Shown: positions 1-5,929, counted from the first letter of the stretch. The stretch: 5,929 bases of DNA from Candidatus Aminicenantota bacterium (GCA_023136725.1 JAGLQR010000122.1:1-5929); one strand, 5' to 3'. Program-made: numbers and translations. Notes: a model not told the origin generated them from the letters alone.

Positions 1-240
1 TTCTTCCTGGGTGCAGGTATTGGCTTCAGTTCAAAGGTAAGAGAAGCTACACTTAGTGATGGTGTAATGCTTGATGAATGGAACTCTGACTTTGATATAG
101 TATTTAATGTAGGTTTTGATATTCTTGAAACCGCAGCAGGTAAAGGATCTATCTTTGGTGAGCTCAGAGCTCCGATCAAAGAGGGATACACTTTTGAACA
201 TTATCACGAGATCCTCGTTGGATTCCGTTATATTTTTTAG
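1..240 (+). CDS. C-terminal fragment of an outer-membrane beta-barrel protein (5' end outside window)
   Basis: Frame 1 is open from the first base to a TAG at 238-240, giving 79 residues of a protein whose start lies upstream of the window. The visible part shows alternating polar and hydrophobic stretches such as FFLGAGIGF, FDIVFNVGFDIL and SIFGELRAPI, and it ends with EILVGFRYIF. A final amphipathic strand with a C-terminal phenylalanine is the usual recognition signal for the BAM machinery, so the product is very probably inserted in the outer membrane as a small barrel. Nothing visible identifies a substrate. A strong terminator begins about 20 bases after the stop, so this gene is probably a separate transcription unit from the operon that follows. 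Confidence is high that this is coding and moderate for the barrel assignment. Confidence 0.8.
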   Translation, partial: FFLGAGIGFSSKVREATLSDGVMLDEWNSDFDIVFNVGFDILETAAGKGSIFGELRAPIKEGYTFEHYHEILVGFRYIF

Positions 241-261
241 TACAAACTTTTAGTTAATATA

Positions 262-295
262 AAGGGGCAGGCTTCACGCCTGCCCCTTCTTATTT
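262..295 (+). terminator. Intrinsic terminator after the upstream barrel gene
   Basis: An 11-bp perfect stem (262-272 with 278-288) closes a 5-base loop, TTCAC. The lower stem is GC-rich (GGGGCAGGC), and the 3' arm runs into the T-rich tail TTCTTATTT. It lies about 20 bases after the TAG at 238-240, as expected for a rho-independent terminator that separates the upstream gene from the five-gene operon. Confidence 0.92.
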
Positions 296-349
296 CACAC
301 TCTTCCAAAAAATTTTATCCGGTTTCTTTAATAAATATTTTCTTTTATA

Positions 350-379
350 TTGGTTAAAGAAATTGGAAATCTGTATAAT
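350..379 (+). promoter_or_regulatory. Candidate sigma-70-type promoter of the five-gene operon
   Basis: A perfect -10 hexamer, TATAAT, lies at 374-379. The best upstream partner is TTGGTT at 350-355, which matches the -35 consensus at only three of six positions and sits 18 bases away. The DNA upstream (about 307-350) is very AT-rich. Transcription would start near 386 and give a leader of about 50 bases. The weak -35 box suggests either modest strength or help from an activator. The call rests mainly on the -10 match and the position between a terminator and the first gene. Confidence 0.55.
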
Positions 380-382
380 ATA

Positions 383-433
383 AATACCTGACTAATAAAC
401 TTCCGGTGAAAAACGAAACCGGATCCAGGTATT
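383..433 (+). promoter_or_regulatory. Leader hairpin that covers the ribosome binding site of the barrel gene
   Basis: Two nested complementary pairs occur. The outer pair is AATACCTG (383-390) with CAGGTATT (426-433). The inner pair is TCCGGT (402-407) with ACCGGA (418-423), around a 10-base A-rich loop. The internal loop between them is lopsided, with 11 bases on the left and 2 on the right. The outer 3' arm contains CAGGT (426-430), the only plausible Shine-Dalgarno sequence for the TTG start at 437. If transcription starts near 386, the first bases ACCTG would still pair with it. The pairing is visible in the sequence; a regulatory effect on translation is inference. Confidence 0.45.
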
Positions 434-436
434 AAT

Positions 437-1543
437 TTGAAAAAACTATTATTACTCTCTTTTTTAATTATTTTATTACTAATTAATCTTATATCTGAAA
501 CAGAATTTTCGGGCTATTATGAGAACAGGTTTTTTCTGATCTTCAACACCGGAAATAATGGTCTGAGTGATAACAAAATACTGACAGGGGATTACAACAG
601 ATTAAGATTAAAGCTTAAAGCAACTCCATCGGACAAAGTTAAAATAAATCTGGCGGTTGATTTTTTTTCAATTTATGGTTCACTAATGACTCCTGCAGGC
701 GTAAACGATAATTCATCGATAGATCAGATCAATCCTAACGAACAAATTGACCTGGACCGGATCTATGTTGATATGTATTTCAAACATTTTGATCTTAGTG
801 TCGGGAAGCAGAGAATTGCAATGGGAGTTTCATATCTGTGGGCACCTCTGGATATATTTAATCGTATTAACTTTCTGGAGCCTAAGGAGGAGAAGCCCGG
901 AGTTAATGCTTTAAAGCTTTATGCACCATTGGGAAAGAACAAATCGCTTACAGCTGTTTTTCTCCCGGATGAAGATATTGGATCTTCAGGGAAAGCGTTA
1001 AGGTTCAATTGGACTTTTTTTAATATTGATTCCGGGATTACCTATATTAGCGGATATCAGATATACAAAGATGTATTCGGACTGGATCTCAGAGGAGAAA
1101 ATTTTATCGGCTGGTGGATCGAATACGGATATTTTAAAACTTTTTCAGAAACCTACTCAAAATTTGTCCTTGGAGTGGATTATACATTCCCGATCGGAAG
1201 CGGCCTGTATTGGTTGAGCGAATATTTTTTTGACAATAGCGGAGAGGCTGACTTCACAAACTATGATCATGACCTTGTTTTGAACGGGGATAGATTTACT
1301 CTCGGGAGACAATATCTCTTTTCAATGCTGAGATATGGTGTGACGGATTTCGCATCTTTATCGATCAGTTACATTGGTAACATTGATGATGGAAGTTTCC
1401 TTATTAATCCGGCTTTTTCGTATGAATTGTTCCAGAATGTCTCACTCACATCCGGATTCTATATCCCGATGGGGAAATCAGGAAGAGAATTAAACAATCA
1501 AAGTATCGGAGCTTTTTTTCTATGGCTTAAAATAAATTTTTAA
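437..1543 (+). CDS. Outer-membrane beta-barrel (porin-like) protein, first gene of the operon
   Basis: This 368-residue protein probably sits in the outer membrane and may be the terminal acceptor or channel of the system encoded behind it. Residues 1-20 (MKKLLLL… to …NLIS) form a typical signal peptide, followed by a tyrosine- and phenylalanine-rich body of alternating strands, and the chain ends in WLKINF with a terminal phenylalanine. The segment around residues 119-142 contains VGKQRIAMG and YLWAPLDIFN, a motif style I associate with barrels encoded beside LolA-like proteins (compare the DUF1302 type); that family link is tentative. There is no lipobox. The start is TTG: an in-frame TGA at 407-409 closes the frame upstream, no ATG or GTG lies between, and the next in-frame ATG (residue 84) would remove the signal peptide. 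The Shine-Dalgarno sequence is a weak CAGG seven bases before the TTG. The ATPase gene follows after 11 bases. Confidence 0.8.
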   Translation: MKKLLLLSFLIILLLINLISETEFSGYYENRFFLIFNTGNNGLSDNKILTGDYNRLRLKLKATPSDKVKINLAVDFFSIYGSLMTPAGVNDNSSIDQINPNEQIDLDRIYVDMYFKHFDLSVGKQRIAMGVSYLWAPLDIFNRINFLEPKEEKPGVNALKLYAPLGKNKSLTAVFLPDEDIGSSGKALRFNWTFFNIDSGITYISGYQIYKDVFGLDLRGENFIGWWIEYGYFKTFSETYSKFVLGVDYTFPIGSGLYWLSEYFFDNSGEADFTNYDHDLVLNGDRFTLGRQYLFSMLRYGVTDFASLSISYIGNIDDGSFLINPAFSYELFQNVSLTSGFYIPMGKSGRELNNQSIGAFFLWLKINF

Positions 1544-1554
1544 CGGAGGCGATA

Positions 1555-2244
1555 ATGTCGCTATTGCAGTTTGAAAATATATCCAGGATCTACCATACAG
1601 GGGCACTGGAGTCTTATGCGCTTAGATCAGTTTCATTTGAGATAGATAAAGGGGAATTTGTTTCGATAGCAGGACCATCCGGATCAGGGAAGACCACAAT
1701 ATTGAATATAACAGGCTGTCTCGACAAAGCCACTTCAGGTAACTATTTTTTGGATGGAGAAGATATCAGTGAAAAAAGCAGCAATTCCCTTGCTTTGATA
1801 CGGAGAGATAAAATAGGGTTTATATTCCAGACCTTCAATTTAATTCCTATATTGACAGCTTTTGAAAATGTGGAGTTCCCTCTCATTCTTAATGGAGGAA
1901 TATCACAAGGTGAGAGAGCCCGTAAGGTAGAGAATATACTGGATGAAGTAGGTTTGCTTGAACTTAAGGGGAGAAAACCCTCCGAACTGAGTGGTGGCCA
2001 GCAGCAGAGAGTATCCATTGCCAGAGCTCTGGTTAAAGGGCCTGAACTTGTTCTTGCGGATGAACCTACAGCTAATCTGGATTCTGCTTCGGGAAAGGAT
2101 ATACTTGACCTGATGCTCGAACTTAACAATAAACTTGGTGTAACTTTTGTTTTTTCAACGCATGACCGGATGGTAATGGATTATGCAAGGAGATTGATTA
2201 TGCTGAAGGATGGGGAAGTCGAGTCTGACAAGAAGAGAGGATAG
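1555..2244 (+). CDS. ABC transporter ATPase, LolD/MacB type
   Basis: This 229-residue cytoplasmic ATPase would power the two permeases that follow. All catalytic motifs are intact: Walker A GPSGSGKT at residues 40-47, Q-loop glutamine 92 in FQTFNLIP, signature LSGGQQQR at 145-152, Walker B LVLADE at 165-170 with catalytic Glu170, D-loop NLD at 174-176 and H-loop His203 in STHD. The length matches stand-alone LolD, FtsE and MacB-type ATPase subunits (about 220-235 residues). The glutamine-rich signature and the ADEPTANLD run are typical of the branch that drives FtsX-like permeases. The ATG at 1555 is preceded by a strong GGAGG at 1545-1549. Its neighbours, two permeases and a LolA-like carrier, favour a LolD-like role over a MacB efflux role, because no MacA-like adaptor gene is present. 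The family call is very secure; the substrate is unknown. Confidence 0.96.
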   Translation: MSLLQFENISRIYHTGALESYALRSVSFEIDKGEFVSIAGPSGSGKTTILNITGCLDKATSGNYFLDGEDISEKSSNSLALIRRDKIGFIFQTFNLIPILTAFENVEFPLILNGGISQGERARKVENILDEVGLLELKGRKPSELSGGQQQRVSIARALVKGPELVLADEPTANLDSASGKDILDLMLELNNKLGVTFVFSTHDRMVMDYARRLIMLKDGEVESDKKRG

Positions 2245-2248
2245 AATA

Positions 2249-3517
2249 ATGAGCCTTGTAAAACTCGGATTAAGGAATATATTCAGGTTCAAAAAGAGAA
2301 CATTGATAACACTTTCGTCAGTATCTATAGGGCTTGCTCTTTTAATTATCGGAATAACATTTATGAACGGTATAGATAAACAATCACTTAGTAATATTAT
2401 CAATAGTCAAACTTCCCATCTTAAAATTTTCAGGAATGGCTATTATGAGAATAAGGATGAATTTCCTTCGGACAAGATCATCGGGGAATGTGAACAATTA
2501 ATAAAAAAAATAAGGAAGCTGGATAGTGTTTCAGGTGCCGAACGGAGGATAATGTTTCCCGGAAGCCTGATAAAAGGGAGTGATGAGTTCCCCTGCATCG
2601 GTGTTGGTATTGAACCGGAATTTGATCCATTTGTTTTTAATATTAAGGAGTCTCTTATTGAAGGGGATTGGCTCGGAAAGGATGAATATGACATTTTGAT
2701 CGGGAAATCACTTGCAGGTGACCTTGGACTGGGAGTTGGGGATATTGTAACGGCCAGAGTTATAACTTCACGAGTGGATAACCAGTTCACCTGGAATGCT
2801 GTTGATTTTGAGATAATCGGGATATTCGATACTTCAAACCCAAATGTGAATAGTGGATATGTTTTTCTCCCGCTTGCATCCGCCCAGGAAACAATGAGCC
2901 TGGATTCGGGAGTTACTGAGATTGTGGTCCGCCTTAATTCGGACGAAGAGAAAAAAATTCTGGAATTAAAAGAGATAATTCAGAATGAAATTAAGAGTTC
3001 AGCTTATGACTATAAGGTTTTCTCGTGGGATCAGCTTGCGGGTAATTTTCTTGCAATAAGCAAAATGAAAACAAAAAATACTTCTATGCTTATTATGATA
3101 ATGCTTTTTATTGCATCCATGGGGATCATAAATACAATGTTAATGGCAGTACATGAAAGGACGAGAGAGATCGGGATGATGATGGCTATGGGGATGAAAA
3201 AATCGGAGATCAAAAAAGTGTTTCTTTTTGAAGGAGGGTTTATCGGAGTACTAGGGTCTTTGCTTGGCTGTATTATCGGAGGTCTTGGCAGCTGGTATTT
3301 TGAAGTGTACGGGATGTCCATGAGATCATTTGGAGATACCTATACAGAAATTGTTGCCGCGATATATCCGGTAAAGGATACATTTTATGCAGACCTGACA
3401 TTTGAGCCTCTCTTTTATACATTTCTTCTTGGTACTATTATTTCTGTTGTGGCAACTTATTACCCTGCAAGCAAAGCAGCAAAAATGGATCCGGTAGAAG
3501 CTTTGAGGCATTTTTAG
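2249..3517 (+). CDS. ABC transporter permease, FtsX/LolC/LolE type (first of two)
   Basis: This 422-residue inner-membrane permease has one N-terminal helix (about 19-40), a large periplasmic domain (about 41-277, MacB-type core) and three C-terminal helices (about 278-300, 326-350, 386-405). That is the four-helix LolC/LolE/MacB plan. The cytoplasmic coupling segment after helix 2, ERTREIGMMMAMGMKKSEI (303-321), is where the ATPase should dock, and the chain ends with the family's PASKAAKMDPVEALR tail. An upstream in-frame ATG at 2210 lies inside the ATPase gene. I chose the ATG at 2249 because it has a GAGAGG Shine-Dalgarno eight bases upstream, starts 4 bases after the ATPase stop, and gives an N-terminus (SLVKLGLRNIFRFKKR) that lines up with the next permease. 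Cys81 and Cys116 both fall in the periplasmic domain and could form a disulfide. Whether it is the LolC-like or LolE-like member cannot be told by eye. Confidence 0.93.
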   Translation: MSLVKLGLRNIFRFKKRTLITLSSVSIGLALLIIGITFMNGIDKQSLSNIINSQTSHLKIFRNGYYENKDEFPSDKIIGECEQLIKKIRKLDSVSGAERRIMFPGSLIKGSDEFPCIGVGIEPEFDPFVFNIKESLIEGDWLGKDEYDILIGKSLAGDLGLGVGDIVTARVITSRVDNQFTWNAVDFEIIGIFDTSNPNVNSGYVFLPLASAQETMSLDSGVTEIVVRLNSDEEKKILELKEIIQNEIKSSAYDYKVFSWDQLAGNFLAISKMKTKNTSMLIMIMLFIASMGIINTMLMAVHERTREIGMMMAMGMKKSEIKKVFLFEGGFIGVLGSLLGCIIGGLGSWYFEVYGMSMRSFGDTYTEIVAAIYPVKDTFYADLTFEPLFYTFLLGTIISVVATYYPASKAAKMDPVEALRHF

Positions 3518-3527
3518 GAGAACTGAT

Positions 3528-4802
3528 ATGTTTTCAAATATATTAAAACTCGGATGGAAAAATATTTCACGGAACAAAAAGAGGACTTTTTTTACTGTCC
3601 TTGCAATAACAGTGGGAATAACAATGCTGATCTTTGCATCCAGTTATATAGAAGGGATGATGAATAGTGCTACGGAGATAGCAAAAAGGATGAGGACCGG
3701 GCATGTAAGGATCATGACATCTGAATATTCAAGACTGGAACGGGTTATGCCGAAAGAGGAGCTTGTCCTTAATTCTGAGGAACTTTCCGGAAGGATAGGT
3801 GAGGTCAGGGGTGTTGAACTTGTCAGCCAGATGGTTAAATTTTCTGCACTGCTAAGTAAGAATGAACTCAATGAGCCCGGAGTTGTAATGGGTGTTGATC
3901 CGGAAATTGTAAAAGTCCATATGGGGTTATCTGAAATGATTATATCCGGAAAATATTTGAGCCGGAAGAAAAAAGAGGTAATTATCGGTAAGCTATTTGC
4001 AGAAAAAATGGGTATAAAAGCGGGTGATGAACTACTTCTGGTAACTACCGATATAAATTATTCCACATACGCATTGCCTTTTAATGTATCAGGTATCTTT
4101 GAAACCGGGTACACATATATGGACAAACATCTGGCTTTTATTCCAATAGAATTTGCGAGGGAAATACTTGATTGCGGTAACTCCTCTCATGAGATCCTGG
4201 TTTACCTGAAAGATCAGGAGAAGGCAGCCGGTGCCGCTTCAAGTATAGACAAAATTGTTGAGAGTGGAAGATTCGGTGAATCACTGGACATACTTACATG
4301 GCAGGAGGATGAGATAATCGGACAATTGATGCCGATGGCCAAAAAGGTCTGGCAGTCTATACTCGGTATAATCTTAATGATAGTTGCATTGGTCATTCTT
4401 AACACTATGTTGATGATCGTAATGGAGAGATATCAGGAGATCGGAGTATTAAAAGCTCTTGGTTTAAAGAGTAAAGAGATATTTTTTATGATAGTTGCAG
4501 AAGCCTTGTATATCGGTGCACTGGGTTCTTTTTCAGGGGTAATAATCGGAAGCGGATTGTCTGCATGGCTGGAAAAGACAGGGATAAATTTTGCTGAGAT
4601 GATGGGGAAGGAGATGTGGGAGAGTTTTGATATTCCACTTGCTCTCTACGGAAACATTATTTATCCTGACCTGACTACAGCTATTGTAATAAAATCCTTT
4701 CTGTTCGGATTATTCATTGCTATACTTGCTGTTCTTTATCCGGCATGGAAATCTTCAAAAATGCTTCCTGCAGAAGCATTCAGGGCAAAATTAAAGGTTT
4801 AA
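3528..4802 (+). CDS. ABC transporter permease, FtsX/LolC/LolE type (second of two)
   Basis: This 424-residue inner-membrane permease is a distant paralogue of the preceding one and probably its heterodimer partner. The order is the same: amphipathic N-terminus (NILKLGWKNISRNKKR), helix 1 (about 21-43), periplasmic domain (about 44-275), helices 2-4 (about 276-298, 320-345, 387-405) and the tail YPAWKSSKMLPAEAFRA. Its coupling segment, ERYQEIGVLKALGLKSKEI (300-318), is canonical for the family, unlike the methionine-rich one in its partner. The periplasmic domain contains recognisable MacB-core phrases such as VVMGVDPE (119-126) and EVIIGKLFAEKMGIKAGDEL (150-169). The ATG is preceded by AGGAG at 3516-3520, which overlaps the previous stop codon, so the two permeases are probably translationally linked. 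Two unlike permeases with one ATPase gene match the LolCDE arrangement rather than the homodimer of MacB. Confidence 0.94.
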   Translation: MFSNILKLGWKNISRNKKRTFFTVLAITVGITMLIFASSYIEGMMNSATEIAKRMRTGHVRIMTSEYSRLERVMPKEELVLNSEELSGRIGEVRGVELVSQMVKFSALLSKNELNEPGVVMGVDPEIVKVHMGLSEMIISGKYLSRKKKEVIIGKLFAEKMGIKAGDELLLVTTDINYSTYALPFNVSGIFETGYTYMDKHLAFIPIEFAREILDCGNSSHEILVYLKDQEKAAGAASSIDKIVESGRFGESLDILTWQEDEIIGQLMPMAKKVWQSILGIILMIVALVILNTMLMIVMERYQEIGVLKALGLKSKEIFFMIVAEALYIGALGSFSGVIIGSGLSAWLEKTGINFAEMMGKEMWESFDIPLALYGNIIYPDLTTAIVIKSFLFGLFIAILAVLYPAWKSSKMLPAEAFRAKLKV

Positions 4803-4815
4803 AGAGAGGTGTTCG

Positions 4816-5565
4816 ATGAAGAGACTTTTATTATTTATCATTATTGTGATTCTCTTAGTGTTTCAGATGGCTACGGAAGAGGCTAATGAACCTTTTGAGA
4901 TACTGAACAGGATAGATTCCAATATGACATTTAAAAATGCCTATGTAGAAATGGATATGGTCATAAATATAAAGAAGAGAAAGATAAAGAAAGTAATGAG
5001 GTCATGGTCGGAGGGAAATTCAAGATCATTCATAGAATTTCTGAGTCCTGCCAGAGATAAAGGGACAAAAATACTGAAGACGGGAAAAATAATAAAAATA
5101 TATTATCCCTCGGCTGAGAGGGTTATGAGATTGTCGGGGCACATGCTGAGACAGAGTATGATGGGCTCGGATATGTCATATGAGGATATGACAGAGAGGT
5201 CCAAAGAGTTAAAAGAAGATTATACCGGTAAGATGCAGATGGATGAAATCCTGGATGGACAAAAGTGTTATGTTTTAACCCTTACTTCAAAAAAGAAGAA
5301 GCAGACTTATTTTAAACGTAAGATGTGGGTCGATAAAGAAAAGTATATAGGCCTGAAAGAAGAATTGTATTCAAAAAGCGGAAAACTTGTCAAAGTATCA
5401 AAAGTGATTGAAATTAAACTCTTTAAGAACAGATATTATCCGGTAGAAATGACAATGGAAGATAAATTGAGAAAAAACTCCTCAACGAGAATAGTTATAA
5501 AGAAAATTGATTTTAATATTGATATTCCCGATGAAATGTTCACTGAAAGGATGCTTCTGAAGTAA
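4816..5565 (+). CDS. LolA-like periplasmic carrier (outer membrane lipoprotein-sorting protein family)
   Basis: This 249-residue protein matches the LolA-like 'outer membrane lipoprotein-sorting' family (PF17131 type). The hallmark run lies between residues 74 and 125: EFLSPARDKGTKILKTGK, then IYYPSAERVMRLSGHMLRQ, then SMMGSDMSYEDMTE. Members are predicted to fold as a half-open hydrophobic barrel that binds lipid or acyl chains in the periplasm. Residues 1-19 (MKRLLLFIII… to …FQMA) are a signal peptide. The only cysteine is Cys151, so there is no lipobox and the product should be soluble or anchored only by an uncleaved signal. The chain is strongly basic: by hand count 36 Lys and 15 Arg against about 34 acidic residues. 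A GAGGTG sequence precedes the ATG, 13 bases after the second permease. The position after the ABC genes suggests it receives cargo from them. The family assignment is strong; the cargo is unknown. Confidence 0.9.
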   Translation: MKRLLLFIIIVILLVFQMATEEANEPFEILNRIDSNMTFKNAYVEMDMVINIKKRKIKKVMRSWSEGNSRSFIEFLSPARDKGTKILKTGKIIKIYYPSAERVMRLSGHMLRQSMMGSDMSYEDMTERSKELKEDYTGKMQMDEILDGQKCYVLTLTSKKKKQTYFKRKMWVDKEKYIGLKEELYSKSGKLVKVSKVIEIKLFKNRYYPVEMTMEDKLRKNSSTRIVIKKIDFNIDIPDEMFTERMLLK

Positions 5566-5599
5566 AAAAAAAGGGATGGAAACCATCCCCTTTTATTTT
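5564..5599. terminator. Bidirectional terminator between the operon and a convergent gene
   Basis: The stem GGGATGG (5573-5579) pairs with CCATCCC (5583-5589) around an AAA loop. It is flanked by nine A bases on the left (5564-5572) and by TTTTATTTT on the right after one unpaired C. Read on the plus strand it ends in a T tract just after the TAA of the LolA-like gene. Read on the minus strand it also ends in a T tract, after the stop of the convergent gene. It should therefore stop transcription from both sides. Confidence 0.85.
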
Positions 5600-5620
5600 G
5601 GTTTTGTTTGGTACTAAAGC

Positions 5621-5929
5621 TTATTGCATAGATTCCTGGAATTTTTTTGCTGCTTCCTGGAATTTAGGATCTCCCATATATTTCATCATTTTACCCATAA
5701 GAGTTCCCATTTTCGGGCCCATTGCTTTAAATCTTTCCTCAAACTTCTTGAACTCGGCAGGCACTTCATCACCTTTGAATGTATTTTTAAGATTAGGATA
5801 TTTCTTTTCCATCTCGTCCATTCTCGGTTTCAATACTTCCATAACTTTTGCGAATTTTTCCATTGCTGAAATTGCAGAATCAACATCTTCAGATTTGTCC
5901 ATATCTGCAATATAAGAATCGAATGCATC
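5621..5929 (-). CDS. Unrecognised methionine-rich helical protein (C-terminal part, 5' end outside window)
   Basis: The minus-strand frame is open from the window edge (5929) to a TAA at 5621-5623 and encodes at least 102 residues. There is a Met codon at 5900-5902, but nine further in-frame codons upstream (reading DAFDSYIAD) are open to the edge, so the true start is probably outside. I do not recognise the family. The visible part looks all-helical and highly charged (DEMEKKYP, EFKKFEERFKAMGPKM), with no Cys or Trp. It carries twelve Met in 102 residues, five of them within the stretch MGTLMGKMMKYMG near the C-terminus. The opposite-strand frame in the same place gives an implausible aromatic-rich product and ignores the shared terminator, so minus is the coding strand. 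A secreted or lipoprotein N-terminus cannot be checked because it is not in the window. Confidence 0.72.
   Translation of the reverse strand, partial: DAFDSYIADMDKSEDVDSAISAMEKFAKVMEVLKPRMDEMEKKYPNLKNTFKGDEVPAEFKKFEERFKAMGPKMGTLMGKMMKYMGDPKFQEAAKKFQESMQ

Noticed and set aside
241..436. A known riboswitch class, tRNA or small RNA gene in the gap before the operon.
   Set aside because: Apart from the terminator, promoter candidate and inverted repeats, I see no cloverleaf or conserved riboswitch core, and the leader of about 50 bases is too short for most classes.
1026..1217. A 63-codon plus-strand frame inside the barrel gene.
   Set aside because: It is fully nested in another frame of a coherent signal-peptide-bearing barrel gene and shows no recognisable protein character.
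2210..2248. An upstream in-frame ATG that would extend the first permease by 13 residues into the ATPase gene.
   Set aside because: The extension is a charged tail with no counterpart in the paralogous second permease. The ATG at 2249 has its own well-spaced GAGAGG site.
1743..4405. Several minus-strand open frames of 60-130 codons inside the ATPase and permease genes.
   Set aside because: Each lies opposite a gene with clear family motifs and has low-complexity Ser/Ile/Pro-rich composition typical of antisense shadows. None has supporting context.
1555..4802. Reading the ABC genes as FtsEX (cell division) or MacAB-TolC efflux.
   Set aside because: FtsX is shorter and occurs as a single permease gene. 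MacB is an ATPase-permease fusion or comes with a MacA adaptor. Two unlike permeases plus a LolA-like carrier fit a Lol-type system better, though a MacB-like origin of the permease fold is not excluded.
5598..5915. A plus-strand open frame of about 105 codons opposite the convergent gene, with a second shorter one inside.
   Set aside because: The products are Phe/Ile/Cys-rich antisense translations of a plausible charged helical protein. There is no good ribosome binding site, and the frame follows directly after a terminator.

Overview
The window looks like chromosomal DNA from an AT-rich diderm (outer-membrane-bearing) bacterium. Two proteins look like outer-membrane beta-barrels ending in an aromatic residue (…GFRYIF and …LWLKINF). 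A LolA-like carrier is also present, and the genes are tightly packed with good GGAGG-type ribosome binding sites. Style and gene content fit the FCB group, Spirochaetes or a related candidate phylum. I cannot place it more precisely, and that placement is inference.

Layout. (1) Positions 1-240 hold the 3' end of a barrel-type outer-membrane protein gene, closed by a strong intrinsic terminator at 262-295. (2) The 196-base gap 241-436 holds that terminator, a candidate promoter with a perfect TATAAT, several inverted repeats, and a leader hairpin whose 3' arm contains the ribosome binding site of the next gene. (3) Positions 437-5565 form a five-gene co-directional operon with gaps of only 4-13 bases: a 368-aa outer-membrane barrel with a TTG start, a 229-aa LolD/MacB-type ABC ATPase, two different four-helix FtsX/LolC/LolE-type permeases (422 and 424 aa), and a 249-aa LolA-like 'outer membrane lipoprotein-sorting' protein. 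(4) A hairpin at 5564-5599 looks like a bidirectional terminator shared with a convergent gene. (5) Positions 5621-5929 on the minus strand are the 3' part of an unrecognised, methionine-rich helical protein that runs off the window.

How the genes may work together. The ATPase and two unlike permeases resemble a LolCDE-type heterodimeric extractor in the inner membrane. The LolA-like protein would be the periplasmic carrier and the barrel the outer-membrane partner. No MacA-type adaptor, TolC-type channel or LolB-like lipoprotein is visible in the window. The set can therefore be read as a self-contained inner-to-outer-membrane lipid or lipoprotein trafficking module that ends in a barrel. 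The family calls rest on motifs visible in the sequence; the cargo and the joint function are inference.
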